A DNA stretch of 64,000 nt from NCBI RefSeq assembly GCF_009828055.1, contig NZ_WTYB01000002.1:620001-684000 (forward strand), in the 5' to 3' direction. The notes beneath the pieces are model-generated. The model was not told where the DNA came from. It searched no databases and was given only the letters and a program-made list of their open reading frames with translations. The DNA comes from Erythrobacter ramosus. GTDB lineage: Bacteria; Pseudomonadota; Alphaproteobacteria; Sphingomonadales; Sphingomonadaceae. Each line of letters starts with the position of its first letter. Position 1 is the stretch's first letter. Both the position numbers and the translations under genes were made by a program. Below are positions 9,985-18,878 of the stretch, piece by piece.

Positions 9985-11352
9985 ATGGCAAAATCGAAAC
10001 GCCGCTTTGTGTGTCAGGAATGCGGCTCGGTCTCCCCGCGCTGGCAGGGGCAATGCGCCGATTGCGGGCAATGGAACACGCTCGTGGAGGATGTGCCCGC
10101 GACAGTGTTCTCGCAGAAGCACGACCTGTCGAGCGGCGGGCGGGCGGTGATGTTCGAGCCGCTGAATGCGCCGACGCAGCTTCCCGTCAGAAAATCGACC
10201 GGCATGGCCGAGTTCGACCGGGCGCTGGGCGGGGGGCTGGTGCCGGGGTCCGCGGTGCTGCTCGGCGGCGATCCGGGGATCGGCAAATCGACGCTGCTGT
10301 TGCAATGCGCTGCGACCATCGCGCGCGGCGGCAATGATGTCGTCTATGTCAGCGGTGAGGAGGCGGCAGGGCAGGTGCGACTGCGCGCCAGCCGCATGGG
10401 AATGATCGATGCGCCGATTCGACTCGCGTCGGAAACCTCGGTCCGCGACATCCTGACGACGCTTAGCAATGGCGAGCCGCCCGCTTTGCTAGTGATCGAT
10501 TCGATTCAGACGATGCATTCCGACACCATCGAAGGCGCTCCCGGCACCGTCAGCCAGGTGCGCGGCTGCGCGCTCGAACTGATCCGCTACGCCAAGGAAA
10601 GCGGTTGCGCGGTGGTGCTGGTCGGCCATGTCACCAAGGACGGCACCATCGCTGGTCCCCGCGTGCTTGAGCACATGGTCGATGTGGTGATGAGCTTTGA
10701 GGGCGAGCGCTCGCACCAGTACCGCATCCTGCGCGCATTGAAGAACCGCTTCGGCGCGGTGGATGAGATCGGCGTTTTCGCGATGGCGTCGGAAGGGCTG
10801 GAGGAAGTGGCCAACCCCTCACTGCTGTTCCTGTCAGGCCGCGAGACGCCGCTAGCCGGAAGCGCTGTGTTCCCGGCATTGGAGGGTACCCGCCCGGTTC
10901 TCGTGGAAATTCAAGCGCTGATCGTACGGTTGCAGTCCGGCGCGACCCCGCGGCGGGCAGTGGTGGGGTGGGATTCCGGAAGGCTCGCGATGCTGCTCGC
11001 CGTGCTGGAATCGCGCTGCGGGCTGAATTTCTCGTCAGCCGAAGTCTATCTTAACATCGCCGGCGGATACCGTCTGACCGACCCTGCGGCCGACCTTGCC
11101 GTGGCTGCTGCGCTGGTCTCGGCACTGGCGGACCGGCCGTTGCCGGACAAGACGGCGTGGTTCGGTGAGGTCAGTCTGGCGGGTGAGATCCGGCCGGTTG
11201 CCCACGCCCCCTTGCGAATGCGCGAGGCGGCCAAACTTGGCTTTGCGCGCTGCTATGGCCCGGCTGGCGGCGCCACTGCCAGCGCGGGCGCGGACTATCG
11301 TGGGCTTGGCGCACTGGCGAACGTCGTTGACCAGGTGATGGGCAGCGCATAA
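9985..11352 (+). CDS. radA: DNA repair protein RadA/Sms
   Basis: RecA-like hexameric ATPase that drives branch migration and helps process recombination intermediates. The 455 residues begin at MAKSKRRFVCQECG with a C4 zinc finger (CxxC...CADCG), followed by Walker A GGDPGIGKST, the RadA-specific KNRFG motif (LKNRFGAVDEIGVF), and a C-terminal Lon-like domain (VGWDSGRLAMLLAVLE, VYLNIAGGYRLTDPAADLAVA). Four extra in-frame codons upstream are ignored because MAKSK is the usual family start. It is the first gene of radA-cvpA-iscU-like, with gaps of only a few bases. Confidence 0.97.
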   Translation: MAKSKRRFVCQECGSVSPRWQGQCADCGQWNTLVEDVPATVFSQKHDLSSGGRAVMFEPLNAPTQLPVRKSTGMAEFDRALGGGLVPGSAVLLGGDPGIGKSTLLLQCAATIARGGNDVVYVSGEEAAGQVRLRASRMGMIDAPIRLASETSVRDILTTLSNGEPPALLVIDSIQTMHSDTIEGAPGTVSQVRGCALELIRYAKESGCAVVLVGHVTKDGTIAGPRVLEHMVDVVMSFEGERSHQYRILRALKNRFGAVDEIGVFAMASEGLEEVANPSLLFLSGRETPLAGSAVFPALEGTRPVLVEIQALIVRLQSGATPRRAVVGWDSGRLAMLLAVLESRCGLNFSSAEVYLNIAGGYRLTDPAADLAVAAALVSALADRPLPDKTAWFGEVSLAGEIRPVAHAPLRMREAAKLGFARCYGPAGGATASAGADYRGLGALANVVDQVMGSA

Positions 11353-11364
11353 CCTTTGCCACCT

Positions 11365-11910
11365 ATGGCCGGTCTCGACATCATCATCGCCATTATCGTG
11401 GTCATCGCTGCCATTGGCGGTTTCATGCGCGGGTTGGTGCAGGAAGTGCTCTCACTCGCCGCGTGGGTGCTGGCGGCCTTCGCGCTGCATTTCCTCCATC
11501 CCGATCTGACCAAGGCACTGCGGATGCTCTATCCGGTCGAGCCGGGGGACGCTCTGCTCGCGTTCGTGCTGCTGCTGCTGATCCCCTATGCCGCAATGAA
11601 ATTGATCATCGGCAATTCCAGCGGCGCGTCCGATGGGGCGGTGCTGGGGCCGGTTGACCGCGTGCTCGGCTTCGGCTTCGGCGCGGTCAAGGGCGCGCTG
11701 ATGGCGATCTTCGCCTTTGCCCTTCTCGTCACCGGCTATGACGAAAGCTGGGGTTACACGGGCCGACCGCAGTGGATTACCGAAGCGCGCACCTATGCCG
11801 CTGCCGATGCCTTCTCGCGCCAACTGCTCCCCGCCATCGAAGTCCGGCGTGAACGGCTGCGCGGCGAGTTCGAAGCGCGGGAGGCCGCGGCCAAGCGGGC
11901 CGCCCGCTGA
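11365..11910 (+). CDS. CvpA family membrane protein
   Basis: 181 residues with four hydrophobic segments (starting with DIIIAIIVVIAAIGGFMRG) and a polar, basic C-terminal tail. This is the CvpA (colicin V production) layout, including the conserved GxxRGLVQEVLSLAAW region at the first loop. The ATG at 11365 is chosen over a TTG nine bases earlier. CvpA family members affect peptide export and envelope-stress tolerance; the molecular activity is not established. Located 12 bases after radA and 5 before the IscU-like gene, so probably co-transcribed. Confidence 0.85.
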   Translation: MAGLDIIIAIIVVIAAIGGFMRGLVQEVLSLAAWVLAAFALHFLHPDLTKALRMLYPVEPGDALLAFVLLLLIPYAAMKLIIGNSSGASDGAVLGPVDRVLGFGFGAVKGALMAIFAFALLVTGYDESWGYTGRPQWITEARTYAAADAFSRQLLPAIEVRRERLRGEFEAREAAAKRAAR

Positions 11911-11915
11911 CCGCA

Positions 11916-12356
11916 ATGACCGCCCGCCCAGCGGCCAAGCTTTATTCGCCCGCGCTGCTCGGGCTGGCGACGGAGCTTGCGCAGTTTCCGCTCGAAGACA
12001 CGCTGCCCCTGCGCGCCGAAGCCCGGTCGCGCAGCTGCGGCAGCGTGATCGCGCTAGGACTGGCGCTGGCAGAGGACGGGCACGTCGGACAAATCGGCAT
12101 GACGGTAAGCGCCTGCGCCATCGGACAGGCATCGGCTGCGTTACTCGCCCGCAGCGCCATCGGGGCCGAGCCTGCTCGGATCACAGCAACCACGGCCACA
12201 CTCACCGCTTGGCTGGCGGGTGAGGGCGACTTGCCGAATTGGCCCGGGCTGGACGTGCTCTCGCCCGCGCTTCCCCATCCCGGACGGCATGGCGCGCTGC
12301 TATTGCCGTGGAAGGCGGCGTGCGAGGCGCTTTCAAGCGGCGCGGAGCAGGGCTAG
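11916..12356 (+). CDS. IscU/SufU-like iron-sulfur cluster scaffold protein
   Basis: 146 residues. A cysteine pair in RSRSCGSVIAL (about 42) and SACAIGQASAALLA (about 75) matches the IscU/SufU pattern CG...C.IS.AS.S, and LPHPGRHGALLLPWKA resembles the R-x-x-C-x-x-L-x-W C-terminal region, but here the third cysteine position is a glycine (RHGALLLPW). This small class of alphaproteobacterial scaffold-like proteins, missing the third cysteine, may not assemble clusters in the canonical way. It is the last gene of the radA-cvpA unit, with the ATG five bases after the cvpA stop. Confidence 0.75.
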   Translation: MTARPAAKLYSPALLGLATELAQFPLEDTLPLRAEARSRSCGSVIALGLALAEDGHVGQIGMTVSACAIGQASAALLARSAIGAEPARITATTATLTAWLAGEGDLPNWPGLDVLSPALPHPGRHGALLLPWKAACEALSSGAEQG

Positions 12357-12405
12357 GGACACACGCAAGAGGTCGCCCGTCAGGGGCAAAGGGGATGTAG
12401 CAGAC

Positions 12406-14037
12406 ATGGCAGAAGCCGAAGCGCTCGCCGCACGTGAGCCGAGCGAGCAGGAAATCCGGCTGGTGATCGGCGCATCAAGCGCAGGCACCATCTTCGAATG
12501 GTACGATTTCTTCATCTACGGCACGCTCGCCTACATCCTAAAGGGTGCCTTCTACGCCACCGATAACGAGACGCTGGGCTTGCTGCTGGTGTGGTCGACC
12601 TTTGCAGTCGGCTTCGCCTTCCGCCCGCTTGGCGCGGTGCTGTTCGGCTTTCTGGGCGACAAGCTGGGGCGCAAATATACCTTCCTCGTGACCGTTACCC
12701 TGATGGGCATTGCCACGGCAGGCGTTGGCCTGATCCCGACGGTCGACACCATCGGCATGGCCGCGCCGATCATCGTGATCCTGCTGCGCGTTCTGCAAGG
12801 CCTCGCACTGGGGGGTGAATATGGCGGCGCGGCGATCTATGTTGCCGAACACGCTCCGCCCGAAAAGCGCGGGTTTTACACCAGCTTCATCCAGGCGAGC
12901 GTGGCGGGCGGCTTCGTGCTGTCGATCATTGTCGTGCTGGCTTGCCGCGCGCTGATCCCGGAAGATGCCTTTGCCGCATGGGGCTGGCGCATGCCGTTCC
13001 TGCTTTCGATCGGCCTCCTCGCGATTTCGCTGTGGATGCGGTTGAAGCTATCGGAAAGTCCGGTGTTCCAGGCGATGAAGGCTGCGGGTGAGACTGCGGG
13101 CAATCCATTCATTGAAAGCATGACCTATCCCGGCAATCCCAAGCGCCTGTTCGTCGCGCTGTTCGGGATCACCGGCATTCTGACAACGGTGTGGTACACC
13201 GGCTTCTTCTCGGCGATGAGCTTCCTGCGCGGGCCGATGCACGTCGATGATTTGACGGTGGAGCTGGTGCTGCTGGTGTCCGGCCTGATCGTGATGAGCT
13301 TCTATGTCATCGTCGGCAAATGGTCGGACAGGGTGGGACGCAAGAAGCCGATCATCATCGGTGCGGCGCTGAGCCTCGCGCTGCTCTTCCCCCTGTTCTG
13401 GCTGATGGGGAGCTTTGCCAACCCGCAGCTGGCCGCGGCGGCAGAAGCCACCCCGATCGTGGTCAGCGGGCCGGCTTGCGAGACCGATCCCTTTGCCGAG
13501 ATGTTCCAGCGCGATCAGACCGATTGCGGCAAGATGCTGGAGACGCTCACCGCCTCGGGTGTGCCTTACACCCTGACGCCGAGCGAAACTTTGAGCGTGA
13601 CAGCGGGCGGCAATCCCATCGCGATTGATCCGGCATGGTTTGCCGATGGCGCAGCGCGGCGCACCGGACTGCACGCAGCGCTCGGGGTATACGGCTTCGA
13701 TTTCGCCAAGCAGCAGCCGCCGCTTGCCAATGTGATCGGCATCGTGGGCGTCTTGCTCGCCTTGGGTATGCTGTCGGCGCTGACCTATGGTTCGGTCGCG
13801 GCCTTGTTGTCCGAGATGTTCCCGCCGCGCATCCGCTATTCCTCGATGTCGATCCCTTACCATATCGGTGCTGGCTATCTCGGCGGCTTCCTGCCGCTGA
13901 TCGCCGGGGTGATCGTGGCGCGGACCGGGGATATCTATGCCGGGCTGTGGTACACGTGGGCGGTGGTGGCCTTCGGGCTCATCGTGGCATGGTGGGGCAT
14001 TCCGAACGGTCCGCCGCGAGATTTTGCTGATGACTGA
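12406..14037 (+). CDS. MHS-family major facilitator transporter (proline/metabolite:H+ symporter type)
   Basis: 543-residue inner-membrane transporter. Motifs of the metabolite:H+ symporter family are clear: GTIFEWYDFFIYG in TM1, FRPLGAVLFGFLGDKLGRK (loop 2-3), RVLQGLALGGEYGGAAIYVAEHAP (TM4), and GKWSDRVGRKKP. An unusual hydrophilic stretch of roughly 100 residues (about 345-445) sits between TM8 and TM9 and contains two cysteines. Substrate cannot be told; relatives carry proline/betaine, dicarboxylates or shikimate. Start chosen at MAEAEALAA with upstream AAAGGGGA. The 3' end overlaps alr by eight bases. Confidence 0.9.
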   Translation: MAEAEALAAREPSEQEIRLVIGASSAGTIFEWYDFFIYGTLAYILKGAFYATDNETLGLLLVWSTFAVGFAFRPLGAVLFGFLGDKLGRKYTFLVTVTLMGIATAGVGLIPTVDTIGMAAPIIVILLRVLQGLALGGEYGGAAIYVAEHAPPEKRGFYTSFIQASVAGGFVLSIIVVLACRALIPEDAFAAWGWRMPFLLSIGLLAISLWMRLKLSESPVFQAMKAAGETAGNPFIESMTYPGNPKRLFVALFGITGILTTVWYTGFFSAMSFLRGPMHVDDLTVELVLLVSGLIVMSFYVIVGKWSDRVGRKKPIIIGAALSLALLFPLFWLMGSFANPQLAAAAEATPIVVSGPACETDPFAEMFQRDQTDCGKMLETLTASGVPYTLTPSETLSVTAGGNPIAIDPAWFADGAARRTGLHAALGVYGFDFAKQQPPLANVIGIVGVLLALGMLSALTYGSVAALLSEMFPPRIRYSSMSIPYHIGAGYLGGFLPLIAGVIVARTGDIYAGLWYTWAVVAFGLIVAWWGIPNGPPRDFADD

Positions 14038-15115
14038 CAATGCCTCGGGCGGCGAGCGCGCTGATCGCAGCGTGCCCTTGCCGCCCGCCAGCTTGCGTTT
14101 GACCGTGGATAGGGGTGCGCTCGACTCCAATTGGCGCGCGCTTGATGCGCTCTCGGGATCGGCAAAGGCGGGTGCTGCGGTCAAGGCGGATGCCTATGGG
14201 CTTGGCGCTGCGACCTGCGTCCCGGTGCTGCGCGATGCTGGGTGCGAGACTTTCTTCGTGGCCCACTGGAGCGAAGTGGCCGGAGTCATCGCTCATGTCC
14301 CGCCGCAACAGGTGGCGGTTTTGCACGGCGTTCTGAATGAGGCGGAATGCGCCTATGCCCGCGCTGTTGGGGCGGTGCCGGTCATCAACTCGCTGGAGCA
14401 GGCGGAGCGGTGGTCGGCGAGCGGGGGACGGCGCTGTCACCTGATGGTCGACACCGGCATCAACCGGCTCGGCATTGCGGCAAGCGAGGCAAATGACGCA
14501 GCAATTGCAGCGCTCGACATCGACATTCTGATGAGCCACCTCGCCAGCGCTGATGAAGCGGATAGCGCCATGAACCCGCGCCAATTGGCGGCGTTTCGAG
14601 GCGTCTTGGGCGCAATCCCCCACCGCCGCGCCAGCCTCGCCAACAGTGCGGGGATTGCGTTGGGGGCGGATTATGCCTTCAACCTCACCCGCCCCGGCCT
14701 CGCGCTCTACGGCGGTGTGCCGCGGCCTGAACTCGCCGCTGCGATCCGTCCGGTGGCGCAGGTGCAGGCCGCGATCCTCCAGACCCGCGCTCTCGCAGCG
14801 GGTGAGAGCGTCGGCTACAACGCAACCTTCACTGCGCCCGCACCGATGCGGGTTGCGACGGTGTCGATGGGCTATGCTGACGGATTCTTGCGCGCGCGCG
14901 GTCCGGGCAATGACTTTTCGCACCACGGCCGCCGCCTGCCGATCCTGGGCAAGGTGTCGATGGACATGGTGGTGATCGATCTCACCGCCGCCCACGATCT
15001 TGCCGCCGGAGACTGGGTCGACGTGCCCTGGAACATCGGCGATGCTGCGCAGCAAACCGGTCTGTCGCCGTACGAAATGCTGACGGTGATCGGCGGGCGG
15101 CTAAGGCGCGGCTAA
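14030..15115 (+). CDS. alr: Alanine racemase
   Basis: PLP enzyme interconverting L- and D-alanine for peptidoglycan. 361 residues from the ATG overlapping the end of the transporter gene. AAVKADAYGLG carries the PLP lysine, HLMVDTGINRLGI and SLANSAGIAL are typical barrel motifs, TRPGLALYGG precedes the C-terminal domain, VGYNATF and VSMGYADG hold the conserved tyrosine region, and LGKVSMDMVVIDLT closes the active site. The eight-base overlap suggests translational coupling with the transporter; the transporter may therefore handle alanine or a related metabolite, which is inference only. Confidence 0.96.
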   Translation: MTDNASGGERADRSVPLPPASLRLTVDRGALDSNWRALDALSGSAKAGAAVKADAYGLGAATCVPVLRDAGCETFFVAHWSEVAGVIAHVPPQQVAVLHGVLNEAECAYARAVGAVPVINSLEQAERWSASGGRRCHLMVDTGINRLGIAASEANDAAIAALDIDILMSHLASADEADSAMNPRQLAAFRGVLGAIPHRRASLANSAGIALGADYAFNLTRPGLALYGGVPRPELAAAIRPVAQVQAAILQTRALAAGESVGYNATFTAPAPMRVATVSMGYADGFLRARGPGNDFSHHGRRLPILGKVSMDMVVIDLTAAHDLAAGDWVDVPWNIGDAAQQTGLSPYEMLTVIGGRLRRG

Positions 15116-15200
15116 CCTGCCTGACCGGTGCTTGTTGCACCGCAGCTTGTGCAGGTGCTAAGAGACCTCATACGGGTCATCCAACGGGATCAAAAACACA

Positions 15201-15767
15201 ATGGTCGGCAGGGCAAAAGCAGCATCGGGCGAAGTCGGCGATGCGATTATCATCAAGAAGTACGCCAACCGGCGACTCTACAACACGGCCTCGTCAAGTT
15301 ACATCACGCTGGAAGATCTCGCCCGAATGGTGCGCGAGAATATCGATTTTCAGGTGCTCGATGCAAAGTCCGGTGATGACATCACCCATGCGATCCTGAC
15401 GCAAATCATCATGGACGAAGAAGCCAATGGCGAGCAGATGCTGCCCGTCAGCTTCCTGCGTCAGCTGATCGGCATGTACGGCAATTCGATGCAGGCGATG
15501 ATGCCGTCCTATCTCGAAGCCAGCATGGCCAATTTCCGCGACAACCAGTCGAAAATCCGTGAAGCCTTCGAAAAGGGCCTCAGTGCGACGCCGTTTGCCG
15601 CGATCCACGAAACCAACATGGCGATGATGCGCGCAGCGGCGGATGTGTTCCTGCCGGGCATGGGCAAGACCAAGGATAAGCCCAAGCCGGCCGCCACCGA
15701 TGAGCTCGCGGTGCTGCGCGAGCAGATGGCTGCCATGCAAAAGAAGCTGGACGAACTGGGCAAATAA
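15201..15767 (+). CDS. phaR: Polyhydroxyalkanoate synthesis regulator PhaR
   Basis: Represses PHA-granule (phasin) genes and binds PHB granules. 188 residues: an N-terminal PHB accumulation regulatory DNA-binding domain (IIIKKYANRRLYNTASSSYI, about 16-70), a PHB-accumulation domain (ITHAILTQIIMDEE, LLP-type VSFLRQLIGMYG), and a C-terminal predicted coiled coil (ELAVLREQMAAMQKKLDEL). No phaC/phaA/phaP is present nearby. It stands alone between alr and proS. Confidence 0.95.
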   Translation: MVGRAKAASGEVGDAIIIKKYANRRLYNTASSSYITLEDLARMVRENIDFQVLDAKSGDDITHAILTQIIMDEEANGEQMLPVSFLRQLIGMYGNSMQAMMPSYLEASMANFRDNQSKIREAFEKGLSATPFAAIHETNMAMMRAAADVFLPGMGKTKDKPKPAATDELAVLREQMAAMQKKLDELGK

Positions 15768-15827
15768 CGCGAAGCGGCGCGCCATCGCGGCGAGCCCACC
15801 GCACCCGTTCAAACAGGAATCGATCCC

Positions 15828-17372
15828 GTGTCCCAGATCCGCCACGCGCTCACCGTCAAGCGCGAAGACGACTTTGCAAAGTGGTACCAGGAGGTCATCA
15901 GCGCCGCCGACCTCGCCGAGGAATCGGGCGTGCGCGGCTGCATGGTGATCAAGCCCTGGGGCTACGGCATCTGGGAACGCATCCAGCGGTTGATGGACGA
16001 CCGGATCAAGGCGGCGGGCGTGCAGAACTGCTACTTCCCGCTGTTCATCCCGCTGTCCAATTTCACACGAGAGGCAGAGCACGTTGAAGGCTTTGCCAAG
16101 GAAATGGCGGTCGTCACCCACCACCGTCTGATTTCGGATGGGAAGGGCGGGCTGATCCCCGATCCCGCCGCCAAGCTCGAAGAGCCGCTGGTGGTGCGCC
16201 CCACCTCCGAAACGATCATCGGCGACGCGATGGCGCGCTGGGTGCAATCGTGGCGCGATCTGCCGCTGCTCACCAACCAGTGGGCCAATGTGGTGCGCTG
16301 GGAAATGCGCACGCGGATGTTCCTGCGCACCAGCGAGTTCCTCTGGCAGGAAGGCCACACCGCGCACGAGAACCGCGAGCAGGCGCTGGCCGAAACCCAC
16401 CGCGCGCTCGAAATGTATCGCGCCTGCGCCGAGGATGATCTCGCGCTCCCCGTGATCGCGGGCGAGAAGCCCGAGAACGAGCGTTTCCCCGGCGCGGTCG
16501 AGACTTGGTCGATCGAGGCGATGATGCAGGACGGCAAGGCGCTGCAAGCGGGCACCAGTCATTATCTCGGCACCAATTTCGCCCACGCGGCGGGTATCCA
16601 ATATCAGGACCGCGAGGGCAGCCAGCAGTTCTCCCACACCACCAGCTGGGGCGTTTCGACGCGGCTGATCGGCGGGGTGATCATGACCCACGGCGACGAC
16701 GACGGCTTGCGCGTGCCGCCCGCGATTGCACCGCAACAGATCGTCATCATCCCAATGCTGCGCGAGGCGCCGGAAGACGCCGAGTTGATCGCATATTGCG
16801 AACAGGTCCGCGCCGCTCTGGCTGGGCAAACTGCGCTCGGCGAACGTATCCGCGTGCTGCTCGACGTGAAGCCCGGCAAGGCTGCGGCCAAGCGTTGGGA
16901 TTGGGTGCGCAAAGGCGCGCCCGTGATCATCGAAGTCGGCCCGCGCGACATGGCTGACGGCAAGCTCGCCTTCCTCCGCCGCGATCAGCTGTGGAACACG
17001 GCCAACGGCAAGCCCGCCTTCACCTATCCCGCCCACGCCGATTTCGTGGCCGAGGCAGGCGCGGTGCTCGAAGCGATCCAGTCGTCGCTCTACGAAGAAG
17101 CCCGCGCGCGCCGTGATGCCAATATCACGCGCGGTGTGACCGAGTGGCAAGCCGTCGCCGATCATTTCGACAAGGGCGGGAAGTATCCGGGCTGGGTCGA
17201 GGTTGAATGGTCGAAGCCCACCGGCGATGTGCTTGAACAGGTGGTTGAGAAGCTCAAGGCGCTGAAACTCACTATCCGCAACGTCCCGCGTGGCGGCAAG
17301 GCGGCGACCGGCACCTGCATCTTCACCGGCGCTCCCGCGACCGAACGCATTCTGGTCGCGCGAGCCTACTGA
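15828..17372 (+). CDS. proS: Prolyl-tRNA synthetase, archaeal/eukaryal-like (type 3)
   Basis: Charges tRNA-Pro. 514 residues from a GTG at 15828 with upstream CAGGAA. Sequence is of the archaeal/eukaryal ProRS class: VIKPWGYGIWERIQRLMDD, AGVQNCYFPLFIP, AEHVEGFAKE; class II motif 2 RTRMFLRTSEFLWQEGHTAH; motif 3 GVSTRLIGGVIMTHGDDDGL (GxGxxR variant), then an anticodon-binding domain and a C-terminal zinc-like/tail region ending in a tyrosine (VARAY). There is no INS editing domain as in E. coli ProRS. Ancient transfer is the usual explanation for this class in bacteria. The cruciform repeat follows. Confidence 0.95.
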   Translation: MSQIRHALTVKREDDFAKWYQEVISAADLAEESGVRGCMVIKPWGYGIWERIQRLMDDRIKAAGVQNCYFPLFIPLSNFTREAEHVEGFAKEMAVVTHHRLISDGKGGLIPDPAAKLEEPLVVRPTSETIIGDAMARWVQSWRDLPLLTNQWANVVRWEMRTRMFLRTSEFLWQEGHTAHENREQALAETHRALEMYRACAEDDLALPVIAGEKPENERFPGAVETWSIEAMMQDGKALQAGTSHYLGTNFAHAAGIQYQDREGSQQFSHTTSWGVSTRLIGGVIMTHGDDDGLRVPPAIAPQQIVIIPMLREAPEDAELIAYCEQVRAALAGQTALGERIRVLLDVKPGKAAAKRWDWVRKGAPVIIEVGPRDMADGKLAFLRRDQLWNTANGKPAFTYPAHADFVAEAGAVLEAIQSSLYEEARARRDANITRGVTEWQAVADHFDKGGKYPGWVEVEWSKPTGDVLEQVVEKLKALKLTIRNVPRGGKAATGTCIFTGAPATERILVARAY

Positions 17373-17379
17373 TCCTTTC

Positions 17380-17459
17380 CGTCGCCCCGTGCTTGACACG
17401 GGGCTTGGCTGCCCCTTTCGCAAGAAAATCCAAGCCCCGGCTCGGGGGCCGGGGCGACG
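17380..17459. repeat. 80-bp cruciform-forming intergenic repeat (REP/MITE-like)
   Basis: Outer ends CGTCGCCCCG and its exact reverse complement at 17450-17459 form a long imperfect hairpin; inner ends CGGGGCTTGG / CCAAGCCCCG also pair exactly. Each arm is itself a small hairpin (CCCCGTG with CACGGGG; CCCCGGC with GCCGGGG), so a cruciform with two side loops is possible. It fills the proS to M28-peptidase gap. I recall similar GTCGCCCC-ended elements scattered in sphingomonad genomes; only one copy is in this window. May also end proS transcription. Confidence 0.8.
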
Positions 17460-17500
17460 AGGGATTGTGTTTTGGGCGGTCAGACGCAACAACGCCCCCC

Positions 17501-18862
17501 ATGCGCAAACTGATCCTCCTCGCCGCCCTCGCGGCCGCACCCCTCACCGCCCAGACCCACCCCGCTGAACAGGTCTCCGCTGAAAGGCTTGAGAAGGACG
17601 TCGAGAAGCTGGTCAGCTTCGGTACCCGCCACACGCTCTCATCGCAGACCGATCCCGAGCGCGGGATCGGCGCGGCGGTTGACTGGGGGTTGGCGGAGTT
17701 CAAGCGCATTGGCGCCAAGTGCGGCAATTGCCTCGAAGTCCTGCCGGTGGGTGAAACCGTCACCGGCCCGCGCGTCCCCACACCGACCCTCGTTCGCAAC
17801 GCGGTCGCGATCCAGCGCGGCACCGAACGGCCGAACGAGGTCGTGATCGTGCAGGGCCATATCGACAGCCGTGTCAGCGATGTGATGGACGCGACCTCCG
17901 ACGCGCCCGGCGCCAATGACGATGGCAGCGGCACCGCGCTGGTGATCGAGGCGGCGCGCGTTCTCAGCGGCACCAAATACCCCACCACCATCATCTACGC
18001 GCTGCTCTCGGGCGAGGAGCAGGGGCTCCACGGCGGGCAAATCCTCGCCAACTGGGCCGAGGCGCAGGGCTTTACGGTGAAGGCGGTGCTCAACAACGAC
18101 ATCGTCGGCAATTCCTGCGGTAAGGATGGATACTGCGAGCCGAAGGTGGTGCGCGTCTTCTCCGAAGGCCCGCGCGCTGATCTGACCGAGCGGCTGCGCG
18201 CGGCGCAGACGCGGTTTGGGGGCGAGAACGATACCCCCGCGCGCAACCTGTCGCGCTGGGTGGCGGGGCTGGCTGAGAAGCAGCCCGATGGTCTGCAAGT
18301 CCGCCAGATTTGGCGCACCGACCGCATGGGACGGGGCGGGGATCAAGTGCCGTTCCTCCAGAAGGGCTATCCCGCGATCCGCTTTTCCGTTGGCGTCGAA
18401 GATTACGACCACCAGCACCAGGACCTGCGCACCGAGGATGGCGTGTTTTATGGCGATACCATTGAGGAGATGGATTTCGCCTACCTCGCCGGGGTGACGC
18501 AGCTCAACGTGCGCGCATTGGACGCACTCGCCCGCGCGCCAATGCCGCCCAAGGTGAGCGTGGATGCTGCGGTGCGGGTGGATACGGAAATCAAATGGAA
18601 CGCCGTGCCCGGTGCCTCGCTCTACGAAGTCGTCACCCGCGCCACCGATGCTCCGGCATGGGGCAAAGATTCCGCGCTGGTCACTATCGATGGACCGCAG
18701 GCCGCCAATGACGCGGCCGCCGCCGAAGCCCGCGAGTTCAAGACTGTCAAGAAATTGCGCGGCGATGACTGGATGTTCGGCGTGGCGGCCTGTGCGGGCG
18801 GATATTGCTCGCCTGTCTCCAGCGCCGTCCCCGGCGGGGCGTTTGCGCCGGTGGGGAAGTGA
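17501..18862 (+). CDS. Secreted M28-family zinc aminopeptidase
   Basis: 453 residues from the ATG at 17501, with a clear signal peptide (MRKLILLAALAAAPLTAQ). The M28 di-zinc site is visible: VQGHIDSR (His ligand), GANDDGSGTALVIE (bridging Asp), LLSGEEQGLHGG (Glu base and ligand), a later ASP/HQHQDL region around DYDHQHQD supplying the last His. C-terminal about 110 residues look like a fibronectin-III/Ig-like appended domain (VSVDAAVRVDTEIKWNAVPGA). Predicted extracytoplasmic exopeptidase; substrate unknown. An upstream in-frame extension lies within the intergenic repeat and is rejected as the start. Confidence 0.9.
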   Translation: MRKLILLAALAAAPLTAQTHPAEQVSAERLEKDVEKLVSFGTRHTLSSQTDPERGIGAAVDWGLAEFKRIGAKCGNCLEVLPVGETVTGPRVPTPTLVRNAVAIQRGTERPNEVVIVQGHIDSRVSDVMDATSDAPGANDDGSGTALVIEAARVLSGTKYPTTIIYALLSGEEQGLHGGQILANWAEAQGFTVKAVLNNDIVGNSCGKDGYCEPKVVRVFSEGPRADLTERLRAAQTRFGGENDTPARNLSRWVAGLAEKQPDGLQVRQIWRTDRMGRGGDQVPFLQKGYPAIRFSVGVEDYDHQHQDLRTEDGVFYGDTIEEMDFAYLAGVTQLNVRALDALARAPMPPKVSVDAAVRVDTEIKWNAVPGASLYEVVTRATDAPAWGKDSALVTIDGPQAANDAAAAEAREFKTVKKLRGDDWMFGVAACAGGYCSPVSSAVPGGAFAPVGK

Positions 18863-18866
18863 AGTT

Positions 18867-18878
18867 GGTTCGCGCCAA
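18867..18878. repeat. Left arm of 12-bp inverted repeat framing the GxxExxY gene
   Basis: GGTTCGCGCCAA, an exact reverse complement of TTGGCGCGAACC at 19308-19319. A third related copy (GGCGCGAACCA, 11 bases complementary) is at 19331-19341. Confidence 0.85.

Noticed and set aside
15294..17540. Long open frame on the minus strand opposite phaR-proS (748 codons)
   Set aside because: It is a GC-rich shadow: translated sequence is His/Arg/Gly-rich with no family resemblance, while the plus strand has clear phaR and proS.
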